Assembly (NCBI RefSeq): GCF_013378445.1
Contig: NZ_JABXYK010000011.1
Location: forward strand, 124,001-188,000
Direction: 5' to 3'
DNA length: 64,000 nucleotides
Source: Mycoplana rhizolycopersici
GTDB taxonomy: Bacteria > Pseudomonadota > Alphaproteobacteria > Rhizobiales > Rhizobiaceae
Shown: positions 33,278 through 42,639 of the stretch, in pieces
Layout: each line of letters opens with the position of its first letter
Numbering within the stretch: position 1 is the stretch's first letter
The notes under the pieces: model-generated
What the model was told of the DNA's origin: nothing
Databases searched by the model: none
Seen by the model: the letters and a program-made list of their open reading frames with translations, nothing else
Translations under genes and position numbers: made by a program

Positions 33278-34465
33278 ATGCTCTACGACTATTGCGTCAT
33301 CGGCGGAGGGATCGTCGGGCTTGCCACGGCGATGCAGCTTCTGGAGGCCCGGCCCGGCGCGAGCCTCGTCCTCATCGAAAAGGAAGACGCGCTCGGCCTG
33401 CACCAGACCGGGCACAACAGCGGCGTCATCCACGCCGGTATCTACTATCCGCCCGGCAGCCTGAAAGCGGAACTCTGCCGCAAGGGTGCGCAGGCCACAA
33501 AGGACTTCTGCGCCGAGCACGACATTGCCTTCGAGGTCTGCGGCAAGCTTCTGGTCGCGACCAACCCGCTGGAGGCGAAGCGCATGGAGGCTCTTCTGGA
33601 GCGCTCGCAAAGCAACGCCATCGAGGTTCACCGGATCAGCGAGGGCGAACTGCGCGAGCGCGAGCCGAACATCGCCGGCCTCGGCGCCCTGTTCGTGCCG
33701 TCCACCGGCATCGTAAGCTACGCCGAAGTCTGCCGGGCGATGGGCCGGATCATCGCGGCCCGGGGCGGCGAGATCCGGCTCGGCACCCGCGTCAGTGCAA
33801 TAAGGGAAACGGCAGATACCGTGTCGATCTCATCCGACGGAGAAAGCTGGCAGGCACGCAAGCTTGTGGCCTGCGCGGGGCTGCAGTCGGACCGGCTCGC
33901 CCGCCTCGCGGGGCTGCCGATCGACCACCGCATCGTTCCCTTCCGCGGCGAATATTACCGCCTGCCCGACGAAAAGAGCGGCATCGTTCGCCACCTGATC
34001 TATCCGATCCCAGACCCGGACCTCCCCTTTCTCGGCATCCACCTGACGCGCATGATCGACGGCAGCGTCACCGTCGGCCCGAATGCCGTCCTGGGCTTTG
34101 CGCGCGAAGGCTACGGCCACCTTTCCCTCTCCCCCGGCGACGTTGTCGACTACGCCCTCTTCCCGGGATTCTGGAAAACCTTGCTCGGCAACAGGAAATC
34201 GGCCCTCGTCGAGATGCGCAACTCGCTGTGGAAGCGCGGCTATCTGGAGGAATGCCGGAAATACTGCCCCGGCCTGGAACTTGCGGACCTGCTGCCACAC
34301 CGGGCCGGCATCCGCGCCCAGGCCGTCAGGCGCGACGGCACGCTCGTGCACGACTTCCTTTTTGCCGCCACCGACCGCATGCTGCACGTCTGCAACGCGC
34401 CGTCGCCGGCGGCCACTTCCGCCATTCCGATCGCAGACATGATTGTGGAACGGGTTTTGCTATAA
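33278..34465 (+). CDS. lhgO: L-2-hydroxyglutarate oxidase
   Basis: A 395-residue DAO-fold FAD enzyme. The N-terminal dinucleotide motif is CVIGGGIVGLATAMQLL, followed by LHQTGHNSGVIHAGIYYPPGSLKA, a block characteristic of LhgO/YgaF. Later come PFRGEYYRLP, GIHLTRMIDGSVTVGPNAVL and LPHRAGIRAQAVRRDGTLVHDF. It oxidises L-2-hydroxyglutarate, a side product of central metabolism or of lysine/glutarate breakdown, to 2-oxoglutarate with electrons going to the quinone pool. The ATG at 33278 has GGGAGAAG upstream; longer in-frame starts have no ribosome site. Confidence 0.92.
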   Translation: MLYDYCVIGGGIVGLATAMQLLEARPGASLVLIEKEDALGLHQTGHNSGVIHAGIYYPPGSLKAELCRKGAQATKDFCAEHDIAFEVCGKLLVATNPLEAKRMEALLERSQSNAIEVHRISEGELREREPNIAGLGALFVPSTGIVSYAEVCRAMGRIIAARGGEIRLGTRVSAIRETADTVSISSDGESWQARKLVACAGLQSDRLARLAGLPIDHRIVPFRGEYYRLPDEKSGIVRHLIYPIPDPDLPFLGIHLTRMIDGSVTVGPNAVLGFAREGYGHLSLSPGDVVDYALFPGFWKTLLGNRKSALVEMRNSLWKRGYLEECRKYCPGLELADLLPHRAGIRAQAVRRDGTLVHDFLFAATDRMLHVCNAPSPAATSAIPIADMIVERVLL

Positions 34466-34499
34466 GCCCTCGTAGCTGAATTTGGCCGGATAGACCTTG

Positions 34500-35633
34500 A
34501 TGCAACACGATGCCACGCCGCAGAAATCGACGCTGGCGCGCCTTGCCCGCGAGGAACGCCTCTTGCCGGTCAGCCTGTTCGCTGCCGCAGCCTTCTATGC
34601 CTATGGCGACACGTTTTCGGCCTGGCTTTCCCATCCCGTGGGTCTCGCACTCGTTTTCGCCGCCCTCTTCGCAGTCATCCTCGGAGCGGTCCTATCCGTC
34701 GTCAGGCATGCGGACGAACTGGCCGATCGCCTGGGAGAACCCTTCGGCACGCTGATCCTGACGCTGACGATAACCACGATCGAGGTGGTGGCGATCTCGT
34801 CCGTGATGTTCCACGGCGACAACAACCCGACGCTGGTCCGAGACACGCTGTTCGCCGTCATCATGATCATCCTGAACGGCATGGTCGGGCTGTCGCTCCT
34901 GCTTGGCGCCTGGCGGCGGCCCGAACAACGCCACAACCTGCAGGGCGCCAACGCCTATCTCGGGCTCATCGTCCCGCTGGCGACGCTCAGCCTCGTCCTG
35001 CCGGAGTTCCAGCCCGCCGCTTACGGCCCTGCGATTTCGTCGCTGCACCAGACAGTGCTCGTGTTCATGTCGCTGGTGCTCTACGGTACGTTCCTGTTGC
35101 TGCAGACGGGACGGCACAGGGTCTATTTCACGCAGCGCCACGGTAGCGAGGACCACGGCCCGCAGCACGCCCCCTCCGGACACCCCGTAGCTGTCCACGT
35201 AATACTGCTGTTTGCCTACATGGCGCCGGTCGTCTACCTGGTCGAGCATCTGGCAAGCCCCATCGACTATCTTATCGAGACGATACGTGCGCCAGCAGCG
35301 CTTGGCGGCGTGATCATGGCCGTCCTGGTCGCAACGCCGGAAGCCATCAGTGCTGTGCGCGCCGCCATCGCCGACCGGCTGCAGCGGGCGGTCAATATTT
35401 TTCTCGGTTCGGTGCTGTCCACCATTGGCCTGACGGTTCCCGTGATGCTGGCGATCAGCCACCTCACCGGCCACACGATCACCCTGGGCCTCGGCCGCTC
35501 GGAAATGGTCATGCTGATCCTGACGCTCGCCGTCAGCATGATCACGTTTGCCAGCGGGCGCACGAACCTGATGCAGGGTTCCGTGCATCTCACCCTGTTC
35601 ATCACCTATCTCCTGCTGATCCTGGAAGGATAG
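34500..35633 (+). CDS. ChaA-like sodium/calcium-proton antiporter (CaCA family)
   Basis: A 377-residue membrane protein with about 11 transmembrane helices and the two inverted alpha-repeats of cation/Ca2+ exchangers. The first reads EPFGTLILTLTITTIEVVAIS and the second GVIMAVLVATPEAISAVRAAIADRLQRAVNIFLGSVLST, both with the key acidic residue. It extrudes Na+, K+ or Ca2+ in exchange for protons. The ATG at 34500 is preceded in frame by TTG at 34497. It lies 34 nt after lhgO on the same strand and is followed by a DedA-family gene. Confidence 0.9.
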   Translation: MQHDATPQKSTLARLAREERLLPVSLFAAAAFYAYGDTFSAWLSHPVGLALVFAALFAVILGAVLSVVRHADELADRLGEPFGTLILTLTITTIEVVAISSVMFHGDNNPTLVRDTLFAVIMIILNGMVGLSLLLGAWRRPEQRHNLQGANAYLGLIVPLATLSLVLPEFQPAAYGPAISSLHQTVLVFMSLVLYGTFLLLQTGRHRVYFTQRHGSEDHGPQHAPSGHPVAVHVILLFAYMAPVVYLVEHLASPIDYLIETIRAPAALGGVIMAVLVATPEAISAVRAAIADRLQRAVNIFLGSVLSTIGLTVPVMLAISHLTGHTITLGLGRSEMVMLILTLAVSMITFASGRTNLMQGSVHLTLFITYLLLILEG

Positions 35634-35679
35634 CGCCGCTGTCACCCCGGACACTCAACGCGCGGAAAGGCTCCTGCAT

Positions 35680-36273
35680 TTGTCACTGGAACTGCTGATC
35701 GAAAAATATGGAACGCTTGCCGTCTTCCTTGGCGCAGGCGTGGAAGGCGAGACTGCGGTAGTCATCGGCGGCGTGCTGGCTCACCGCGGCTACCTGTCGT
35801 TCTGGCAGGTGGCGGTCGCGGCGGCGATCGGGTCGTTCATCGCCGACCAGCTGTTCTTTCTGACCGGCCGCTATGCCCGCACCAGCGCCATGGTCCGGCG
35901 CATCCTCGCAAAGCCTGCGATCGCGTCGGTACAGCGGCTGTTGGAACGCCATCCGAACGGATTCGTCTTCTCGTTCCGCTTCATCTACGGCCTTCGCACG
36001 ATCAGCCCGATCGCGATCGGCACCACGAAAATCCCGACCGCCCGGTTCGTGGCGCTGAACGCACTTGCCGCATGCCTCTGGGGACCGCTGTTCGCCGGGG
36101 TCGGCTACGTGTTCGGCCAGGGGGCCGAACATCTTCTCGGACGGTTGCCGCTGCCCCACCATCTTGTTGTGGCGGTCGCGGTTCCATGCGGCCTTCTGCT
36201 CGCACTGGCATTCGTCTTCCGCAAGCGGCTTGTGCAGATTTTCCGGTCGGCACCGCGCGAGAGCAGCAAATAG
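35680..36273 (+). CDS. DedA-family membrane protein
   Basis: A 197-residue integral membrane protein (SNARE-associated/VTT fold). Typical blocks are EKYGTLAVFLGAGVEGETAVVIGGVLAHRGYL near the N-terminus (with the conserved acidic residue), FLTGRYARTS, and VFSFRFIYGLRTISPIAIGTTKIP. Family knowledge: DedA proteins are lipid (undecaprenyl phosphate or phospholipid) scramblases or flippases that depend on the proton gradient. The start is TTG at 35680 with GGAAAGG upstream; no ATG fits. Cotranscription with the antiporter 46 nt upstream is likely. Confidence 0.88.
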   Translation: MSLELLIEKYGTLAVFLGAGVEGETAVVIGGVLAHRGYLSFWQVAVAAAIGSFIADQLFFLTGRYARTSAMVRRILAKPAIASVQRLLERHPNGFVFSFRFIYGLRTISPIAIGTTKIPTARFVALNALAACLWGPLFAGVGYVFGQGAEHLLGRLPLPHHLVVAVAVPCGLLLALAFVFRKRLVQIFRSAPRESSK

Positions 36274-36295
36274 GACGGCACCGACACCGGAAGGC

Positions 36296-37402
36296 TCAGA
36301 CCGCCTGGCTGCGATCCACTATTGCCGACAGCCTCGGCATGCCGGCACCATAGCCGGCGTCCCTCGCAAGCTTGATAAATGCTTCGATCCGCCGCTCGAC
36401 CTTCTGGCGATGGTTCTGGGCGATGTCCGAAAGCTTGTGGTCGAGGAAGGGATTGGCGAAGCGCTCCATCGTCGTCGCCAGATAGGCCTTCGCTTCGTCC
36501 TTGCGGCCAAGTGCGGCAAAGGCCGGCAGGACTTCGTGTTCGAAGATCGCGGCAAGCTCCGTTTCCACGTCGGGAACCGCGATGAACGCGCGCACGACGG
36601 CATCGGCCGGGGCGCCCTGCCGCTGCCACATGTCGACGAGCGCTGTGTGGCCGAGGTTGAGGATGTGCAGCTTCAGCGTCTCGATTTCCTTCAGATCATC
36701 GACAAGCTGGATCGAAGGATGCTGCGTCGGCGCAACGAGCCCGGGCGTGCGTTCGATCGCCCAGAGCGCATAGGGCTCCGCCACAGCCCCCGCCGGCTCG
36801 ATCGGTGCCGAAACGATCCGGTCGACAAGGCTGGACGCCCAGACGGTCTCCTCCCCGATGTAGCGGATGAGGTCGGCAGGCGCACCGTTGTTCCGTGCGA
36901 GCGCGCCGACGAGACCGCGCAGCACCTTGCCGTTGTCGGCGATCAACTCCATCGGCAGGATGGTCAGCGGCGCAGCACCGGCGGCATGCCGCGCGGCAAG
37001 GAGATGGTAGAGTTTTGCCGGAAAGCTCATTGCCGGCGAGAAGTCGGGCTCACGATCTTCCGGCCTGCCCTCGTAGCCGGAATCGCCGGTATTGGAGAGG
37101 ACGTATTCGGCCTCCTCCACGAAGACCCGGTGAACCTCGTCATATTGGCCAGCCATCGACAGGCAGCGCTTGACGGAGGTGACCTGCCGCGTCTCGTCGA
37201 TCACCTTGCCGTCCTGCCGGCCGCGCACCCGCACCGGATAGCCTTCCGGCGCTGCAAGTGCCGCAAGCCGCCCTGCCCTCGCCGGATCGCCCGAGGTCTG
37301 CACGACCGTGACCGCCATGGCCGGCGTCCCCTCGGAAAGAAACAGGTCGGCATGGGCCTGCAGGAAGCGGCTGGTGCCGAACTGGATGACGGGAGTTTTC
37401 AT
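36296..37402 (-). CDS. Mannitol dehydrogenase-family oxidoreductase (UxaB-like)
   Basis: A 368-residue polyol-specific long-chain dehydrogenase. The N-terminal Rossmann start is VIQFGTSRFLQAHADLF; the middle has YVLSNTGDSGY, LTILPMELIADNGKVLRG and SLVDRIVS. The C-terminal catalytic domain has LHILNLGHTALVD and FANPFLDHKLSDIAQNHRQKV with the lysine expected in the active site. It is shorter than the about 480-residue mannonate/tagaturonate reductases and lies closest to the compact UxaB-like group. It is the last gene of the sugar operon, so it probably reduces or oxidises a keto-sugar acid or polyol intermediate. A 12-bp stem-loop precedes it. Confidence 0.82.
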   Translation of the reverse strand: MKTPVIQFGTSRFLQAHADLFLSEGTPAMAVTVVQTSGDPARAGRLAALAAPEGYPVRVRGRQDGKVIDETRQVTSVKRCLSMAGQYDEVHRVFVEEAEYVLSNTGDSGYEGRPEDREPDFSPAMSFPAKLYHLLAARHAAGAAPLTILPMELIADNGKVLRGLVGALARNNGAPADLIRYIGEETVWASSLVDRIVSAPIEPAGAVAEPYALWAIERTPGLVAPTQHPSIQLVDDLKEIETLKLHILNLGHTALVDMWQRQGAPADAVVRAFIAVPDVETELAAIFEHEVLPAFAALGRKDEAKAYLATTMERFANPFLDHKLSDIAQNHRQKVERRIEAFIKLARDAGYGAGMPRLSAIVDRSQAV

Positions 37403-37489
37403 GAGCTGCCTGTCTCTCTCAAGAGCTTTTCCAGCCGAAGCGGCATCGCTTCGGCGTCCGATAATGCGGTCATAACAAGCTCCTGGAGC

Positions 37490-37519
37490 AATCCCGGTGA
37501 ACCGGGTTTCACCGGGATT
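37490..37519 (-). repeat. Perfect 12-bp stem-loop between sugar-operon genes
   Basis: AATCCCGGTGAA (37490-37501) and TTCACCGGGATT (37508-37519) are exact reverse complements around a 6-nt loop. It lies 90 nt after the Gfo/Idh/MocA gene stop and 88 nt before the last gene. It could be an attenuating terminator (no strong T tract) or an mRNA-stabilising hairpin. Confidence 0.65.
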
Positions 37520-37609
37520 CTCTAGGAAGGTGACGGCCGGCCAATTAAGCCCGCCGCCACGATCCGGTTCATGCGTCTACGTGATCAGTACACGAGCGCC
37601 ATCGGTATG

Positions 37610-38605
37610 CTAGAGCGCAAGCTCGCGCCGCAACGTTTCGAGGCGTTCCATGGCGATGACGCCGTCATGGATCGTCGGTGCGGGGGTCTCGGCGCCACCA
37701 AGTGCCGGAACGACGTCTGCCAGCAGCGAGAAATAGCCCTTGGGGTCCTCGTTGGCCGCAGCGGTGAAGTTCGGCTTCCAGGTCAGGCTGTCGACGCTGT
37801 CGGACAGCGTCGCCGACGGGTCGTCCACCTTGAACGGCGGATTGCGGTTCCAGCGCACGTCGATGACGTTGTCGACCTCGATGCGCTGGTGATCGCCCAT
37901 GATCTCGATGCGCTCGACCGGCGCGCCGCGCGACTGGATCGTGCCCATCGCGATCGTGCCGATCGCGCCGCATTCGAAATCGAAATTGACGTGGAACAGC
38001 ACCTTGCCGGGCTCTTTCTCCACCTTGCGTGCCGTCAGTTTCTTCACCGGCGACACGAAGAACGAGACGAGGTCCATGTAGTGGACGCAGTGGTGCAGGA
38101 AGAAGCCGGTATAGTCGACATTGCCGACGAAATAGCCGGGCGCCGTCATGTAGTAGCCGGTCAGCCCCAGCACATCGCCGAAGCGGCCCGACCGCAGGAT
38201 GTTTCCGGCGATCTTGTTGCCGGCCGAATAGCGCTTCATGAAACCGACGAGCAGCGGCTTGCCCGATTTTTCCGACGCCGCCCGCAACTCACGCGCCCCC
38301 GCCGCACTGCCCGACGGCGGCTTTTCCATGAACACCGGCAGGCCGCGCTCCAGCGCCATCTTGCCGAAGGCCAGGTGCTGGTCGGGACCGACCGCCATGC
38401 CCACGGCATCGATGCCGGGGGTGCGGATCAGTTCCTCCGCATCGCTCGTCAGCTTGGACACGCCGAACTGGCGGCCGGCGGACGCCAGACGCTTGGCGTC
38501 GATATCGCAAAGGGCGACCAGTTCGACGTCATGGCGAACGAGCTGGGGCAACAGCATCTGGGTCGCGTGGATGCCGCACCCGATCCAACCGATTTTCAGT
38601 GTCAT
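37610..38605 (-). CDS. Gfo/Idh/MocA-family oxidoreductase
   Basis: A 331-residue NAD(P)-dependent sugar dehydrogenase. The N-terminal Rossmann fold starts MTLKIGWIGCGIHATQMLLPQL; GIDAVGMAVGPDQHLAFGKMALERGLPVFMEKPPSG contains the conserved EKP motif with the catalytic-region Lys. The C-terminal domain has the HHCVHYMDLV segment with the His/Asp pair near the active site. Members oxidise inositols, glucose-type sugars or their amino and acid derivatives. The ATG overlaps the stop of the isomerase-like gene in ATGA, so the two are made together. Confidence 0.88.
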   Translation of the reverse strand: MTLKIGWIGCGIHATQMLLPQLVRHDVELVALCDIDAKRLASAGRQFGVSKLTSDAEELIRTPGIDAVGMAVGPDQHLAFGKMALERGLPVFMEKPPSGSAAGARELRAASEKSGKPLLVGFMKRYSAGNKIAGNILRSGRFGDVLGLTGYYMTAPGYFVGNVDYTGFFLHHCVHYMDLVSFFVSPVKKLTARKVEKEPGKVLFHVNFDFECGAIGTIAMGTIQSRGAPVERIEIMGDHQRIEVDNVIDVRWNRNPPFKVDDPSATLSDSVDSLTWKPNFTAAANEDPKGYFSLLADVVPALGGAETPAPTIHDGVIAMERLETLRRELAL

Positions 38606-39483
38606 CGACGATATTCCGTAAGCAGGATGTGGGACTTGATGAATTCAGCAGAAGCCGAAAGCCGAGCGCTTTCGTCCTCGTGCGGCGGGCGCCACTGCGC
38701 GAAAGGAACGCCGAAGCGGTCGTCGTTGCGGCGGAAAGGCTCGAGCGAAACCGGGCCCTCGTAGCCGATCTCGTGCAGGGCGCGGAAAACCTCCACCCAG
38801 TCGGTGGCCCCGGTGCCGGGAAAGCCGCGGTGGTTCTCGTTCGCCTGGAAATGGACGACGCGCTTGCCGCCAAGCCGGATCGCTTCGGCGATGGAAGCCT
38901 CTTCCATGTGCATATGGAAGGTGTCGAGCATCAGCTGGACGGCTGGATGATCGACGGCGTCGAGCAGTTCGATCGCCTGCTGCGTGGTGCACAGGACGTC
39001 GCTTTCGAAGCGGTTCAGCGGCTCGACCGCCAGGATGACGCCAAGCTTCTGCGCATGGTCGCCGGCTTCCTTCAGGCCTGCGACGCAGCGGGCCTTGCGC
39101 GCCAGCCGTTCCTCTTCGGAGACGGGCTGCGGCGGGCGGCCGGCGAAGACCAGAGGGTTGCCGGTCAGCGGGCCGCCGACGATCTTGCAGCCGAGCGCCG
39201 CTGCGCAGTCTGCGGCATATTTCAGGTAGTCGACGCCGGCGCGGTGGGCGGCCGGATCGTCGGAGGAAAGGTTGCGCTGCAGGTTGACGCGCGCGGCGAG
39301 CACGACCGACAGGCCGGCATCTTCGAGCGCCTTCTTCGTGTCGGCCAGATCAAGCTCACCCGGCTCGGGCACGAGGAGCTCGACGAAATCGTAGCCGAGC
39401 CTTCGCATTTCGGAAAACAGCGGGAAATGCTCGGCGGTGAACGGCCGCGCATACTGCATGGATATCAACCCGACGGGGTTCAT
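38602..39483 (-). CDS. Sugar phosphate isomerase/epimerase-type TIM barrel protein
   Basis: A 293-residue AP-endonuclease-2-like TIM barrel. Metal-site residues fit Glu in ILAVEPLNRFE, Asp/His in QLMLDTFHMHMEE, His in VVHFQANENHRG and Glu in PVSLEPFRR, the IolE/IolI/tagatose-epimerase pattern. It begins MNPVGLISMQYARPF at ATG 39483. It is coupled to the Gfo/Idh/MocA gene by a 4-nt overlap. It probably epimerises or dehydrates the keto-sugar made by that dehydrogenase; the exact sugar is not identifiable. Confidence 0.87.
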   Translation of the reverse strand: MNPVGLISMQYARPFTAEHFPLFSEMRRLGYDFVELLVPEPGELDLADTKKALEDAGLSVVLAARVNLQRNLSSDDPAAHRAGVDYLKYAADCAAALGCKIVGGPLTGNPLVFAGRPPQPVSEEERLARKARCVAGLKEAGDHAQKLGVILAVEPLNRFESDVLCTTQQAIELLDAVDHPAVQLMLDTFHMHMEEASIAEAIRLGGKRVVHFQANENHRGFPGTGATDWVEVFRALHEIGYEGPVSLEPFRRNDDRFGVPFAQWRPPHEDESARLSASAEFIKSHILLTEYRR

Positions 39484-39530
39484 GGTCAGTCCTCTTTCTA
39501 AAGCATTGCCAGCAGAAGTGCCTGGCGGTC

Positions 39531-39554
39531 TTGCGTCCGGAACCGCGGACGCAA
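39531..39554 (-). repeat. Perfect 9-bp stem-loop between permease and isomerase genes
   Basis: TTGCGTCCG (39531-39539) and CGGACGCAA (39546-39554) pair around a 6-nt loop. It lies in the 86-nt gap between the MalG-like permease and the isomerase-like gene. Confidence 0.6.
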
Positions 39555-39569
39555 CAAGTTGGATCAACA

Positions 39570-40403
39570 TCAGCCCTTGACCGCGCCCTGCGTGAGCCCG
39601 CCGATCAGGCGGCGCTGGACGAGGAGGAAAAGTATCGTGGCCGGCATGGCGCCTACGACGGCGCCGGCTGCGAGCAGACCCCATTCGATCTGGTATTCGC
39701 CGATGAGCGTCTGGATCGCGACCGTGACCGGGCGCACGTTCCGCCCGCCGAGCGTGAGCGCGTAGAGATATTCGTTCCAGGCGGTAATGAAGATGTAGAT
39801 GCCGGTGGAGATGATGCCGGGCATCGTCAGCGGCAGCACCACCCGGCGCAGCGCCGTCAGCCGCGAGCAGCCGTCGATCATCGCCGCCTCGTCGAGGCTC
39901 TTCGGGATCGCTCCGACATAGCTCGTCAGCATCCAGACCGCGAACGGGATGGCCACCGTCGCATTTGCGAGGATGAGGCCGAAATGCGTGTCGAGGATGC
40001 CGACGTTCTTCATCAGTACGAACAACGGCAGGATCAGCAGCACGACCGGGAACATGTTGATCAGCAGGAACTGCAGCATCAGTAGTTTGCGGCCGGCAAA
40101 GCGAAAGCGCGAGAAGGCGTAGGCCGCGGTCACGGCGACAGCCAGCCCCAGGATGACCGTGCCGCCGGCGATGATCAGGCTGTCCATCATGTTGCCGAGG
40201 AACGAGGTCTGCTCCAGCAGGCGGACATAGTTGTCGAGGCTCCAGCCGGCCGGCGAGACCGATACGCCGGTCGCGTTCAGCGCCGCCGTCGGTGTCAGCG
40301 AGGTCAGCACCATCCAGGCGAACGGCGCCATCGCGAAGAGGACGATGATCAGGACCGGCAGGTCTGTCGTCAGGATACGGCGTGCGGTGCTTGGCTTGTT
40401 CAT
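39570..40403 (-). CDS. CUT1 sugar ABC transporter permease (MalG/UgpE-like)
   Basis: A 277-residue inner-membrane permease with six helices and the EAA loop [26 protein letters not shown] that docks on the ATPase. The C-terminus [12 protein letters not shown] is the usual MalG-type ending. It forms a heterodimeric channel with the permease encoded immediately upstream, with which it overlaps by ATGA. The substrate follows the binding protein at 41410-42609: a sugar, polyol or sugar acid. Confidence 0.93.
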   Translation of the reverse strand: MNKPSTARRILTTDLPVLIIVLFAMAPFAWMVLTSLTPTAALNATGVSVSPAGWSLDNYVRLLEQTSFLGNMMDSLIIAGGTVILGLAVAVTAAYAFSRFRFAGRKLLMLQFLLINMFPVVLLILPLFVLMKNVGILDTHFGLILANATVAIPFAVWMLTSYVGAIPKSLDEAAMIDGCSRLTALRRVVLPLTMPGIISTGIYIFITAWNEYLYALTLGGRNVRPVTVAIQTLIGEYQIEWGLLAAGAVVGAMPATILFLLVQRRLIGGLTQGAVKG

Positions 40404-41323
40404 CGCTCAACCTCGCGCATGGTGCGGGCCAGATAGACGGCGACGATCGCGCCGAGAAGGATGGTGAAGGTGACGGCGATCGCGGTGCCGTAACCGAAGT
40501 CGAGGTTCTGCCGGGCGCGCACGAAGGCATAGAGCGGCAGCGTGTGGGTCGCATAACCCGGACCGCCGCCTGTCATGACGAAGATCACGTCCATGGAATT
40601 GGCGACCCAGATGACGCGCAGGAGCCCCGCCGTGGCAAGCACGGGCGCAATCCCCGGCAGCGTGATGTGGACGAACTGCCGCCAGGAGGATGCGCCGTCG
40701 ATCGAGGCGGCCTCGTACTGGCTCTTCGGGATTCCCTGCAGACCGGCGAGGATCATCACCGCAAAGAACGGGAAACCCTGCCACGTCAGGGTGGCGATCA
40801 CGGCATAGAGCGCGAGATTGGGATCGGCGAGCCACGGAACCGCGCTCTGCACGATCGACAGGTAGATCAGGATGTCGTTCAGGACGCCGGTGTTGGGATC
40901 GTAGATCCAGCGCCACATCAGCGCGATCACGACGCTCGGCAGCGCCCAGGGAATGATGATCAGTGCGCGCGCAAGGCCGCGCCAGGGGAATTCGCGGTTC
41001 AAAAGCAGTGCGGTGAGGAGCCCTAGCCCCATCTGCAGCGGCACCGTCAGGCCGATCCAGATGGCGGTATTCCACAGGGCCGTCCAGAAGACCGGATCGG
41101 CGAACAGTTTCACGTAGTTGCCGAAGCCGACGAAGCGGCTGGCATTCGGCTTCCACAGGATCAGATCGTAGAAGCTGGTCACGACCGCCTGCACCATCGG
41201 CATGAAGACGATGAACACCGTGACGAGCACCGCCGGCGCCAAGAGCATGTACGGCATCAGCCGCGAGCTCCAGGGTGCTGGAATTGCAACATCGGTGGCG
41301 GGGGACGAGGTTATAACGGACAT
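40400..41323 (-). CDS. CUT1 sugar ABC transporter permease (MalF/UgpA-like)
   Basis: A 307-residue inner-membrane permease with about six helices. The N-terminal helix is preceded by a Ser/Pro-rich cytoplasmic tail. The EAA loop is YEAASIDGASSWRQFVHITLPGIAPV, and MDVIFVMTGGGPGYATHTLPLYAF is a family block. The gene begins 86 nt after the binding-protein stop, with a 12-bp stem-loop in between, so the binding protein is probably made in excess of the membrane subunits. It overlaps its partner permease by 4 nt. Confidence 0.93.
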   Translation of the reverse strand: MSVITSSPATDVAIPAPWSSRLMPYMLLAPAVLVTVFIVFMPMVQAVVTSFYDLILWKPNASRFVGFGNYVKLFADPVFWTALWNTAIWIGLTVPLQMGLGLLTALLLNREFPWRGLARALIIIPWALPSVVIALMWRWIYDPNTGVLNDILIYLSIVQSAVPWLADPNLALYAVIATLTWQGFPFFAVMILAGLQGIPKSQYEAASIDGASSWRQFVHITLPGIAPVLATAGLLRVIWVANSMDVIFVMTGGGPGYATHTLPLYAFVRARQNLDFGYGTAIAVTFTILLGAIVAVYLARTMREVER

Positions 41324-41360
41324 CGAAATTCACTTCCTTGCCATCTCGGCGGGAATGGTC

Positions 41361-41392
41361 CTCCCACCCGCCCTGACGCCGGCGGGTGGGAG
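41361..41392 (-). repeat. Perfect 12-bp stem-loop between binding-protein and permease genes
   Basis: CTCCCACCCGCC (41361-41372) and GGCGGGTGGGAG (41381-41392) pair exactly around an 8-nt loop, 17 nt after the binding-protein stop. Family precedent (malE-malF type hairpins) suggests it stabilises the upstream mRNA. Confidence 0.75.
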
Positions 41393-41409
41393 AGGCGCAA
41401 CAAACGCGC

Positions 41410-42609
41410 TTACTGGGCGAAGAGCGCTTCCAGTTGCTCCATCATCTGCTGCGAGGTGATCTGGCCGGTCAGCGCCTGCTGCATCGCCGTCTGCCAGGCG
41501 GTGTTGACGAATTCGGACGTCGCGGGCGTCTGCGGCAGCACATGGGCGAAGGGCAGCGACTGCACGGTGGCGTCGACGAAGCGGCGCTCATGCAGGTTCC
41601 AGTTTTCCGAACCGCTCTTGGTCACGGTCATCTGGCCGGTCGCCTTGTTGAAAGCGACGTTGTTTTCACCCTCGGCGAGGAAGGAAATCCACTTCCAGGC
41701 CGCGTCCTTCGCTTCGGAAGCGGAGAAGACCGCCAGCGACTCGTCACCATAGGACGTCCAGCGGTTGCCGCCGCACTCCGGTACCTGCACCGCCGAGACC
41801 TTGTCGCCGAGCGCCTTGACCATGTCGTTGGACGAACCGATGTGGTGGATGGTCATCGCGGTCGTACCGGCCTTGAAGGCGCCGGTGATTTCCTGGAAGC
41901 CGTCGTTCGGCGCAGAAGGCGGAATGACCTTGTCCTTCTGGAACAGGTCGATCAGCCACTGGTTGGCCGCAACCGCCTTCTCGTTGGTCAGGCCACCCGG
42001 CTTCAGCTCGCCGCCCTGCGAAAGCACGAAGGCGCCCCACTGGTCCCAGCCGCCCTTGCCGCCACGCAGGCCGAAGCCGTAGGTGGTGGGGGCCTTGGTC
42101 AGCTTGATCGCCGCATCGCGGAATTCTTCGCAGGTCGTCGGCGGCTTCAGGCCGGCCTGTTCGAAGAGGTCGGTGCGGTAATAGAGATAGAGCGTCACAT
42201 ACTGGATAGGCAGATAGTACAGCTGGCCGTCCGGACCCTTGTTCAGCTCAAGCAGGTTGTCGAGCAGGTCGGCCTTGCCGGGCCACGCGTCGATCTTGTC
42301 GCCGATCGGCTCGAGCGCCCCCATTTCCACAAGCCGCGGCTGGGCAAACAGCTTCACCATCGCCGCATCCGGAGCGTTGCCGCCGACCAGCGAAGTGTAG
42401 AGCGTGTCGTAGTAGCTGTTCCACGGCACGTTTTCGGCTTCGATCTTGATGCCCGGATTGGCCGCCTCGAACTTGGCGACGAGTTCCGCCATCGGGTTTT
42501 CGGGGTTGTCGAAGTGATACCAGAAGCGCACGGTTTCGGCCGAAGCGCTGCCGGCAAGAAGCGTCGTCGCCAGCGCGACGCCGATGCTGAATTTCCTCAT
42601 GTTGGTCAT
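41410..42609 (-). CDS. Sugar ABC transporter periplasmic binding protein (CUT1)
   Basis: A 399-residue cluster-B binding protein. A signal peptide ends near GSASA-ET (about residue 24), followed by the family start VRFWYHFDNPENPMAELVAKFEAANPGIKI. Aromatic residues (WNSYYDTLY, GGWDQWG, CGGNRWTSYG) are set to stack on sugar rings, as in UgpB/MalE relatives. GGAGGAGAAC precedes the ATG. It lies 30 nt after the hydrolase gene and is followed by permeases, so the operon runs from gntR leftward. The ligand is not deducible. Confidence 0.93.
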   Translation of the reverse strand: MTNMRKFSIGVALATTLLAGSASAETVRFWYHFDNPENPMAELVAKFEAANPGIKIEAENVPWNSYYDTLYTSLVGGNAPDAAMVKLFAQPRLVEMGALEPIGDKIDAWPGKADLLDNLLELNKGPDGQLYYLPIQYVTLYLYYRTDLFEQAGLKPPTTCEEFRDAAIKLTKAPTTYGFGLRGGKGGWDQWGAFVLSQGGELKPGGLTNEKAVAANQWLIDLFQKDKVIPPSAPNDGFQEITGAFKAGTTAMTIHHIGSSNDMVKALGDKVSAVQVPECGGNRWTSYGDESLAVFSASEAKDAAWKWISFLAEGENNVAFNKATGQMTVTKSGSENWNLHERRFVDATVQSLPFAHVLPQTPATSEFVNTAWQTAMQQALTGQITSQQMMEQLEALFAQ

Positions 42610-42639
42610 GTTCTCCTCCGTTGTAAAAGTAAACGCGGC

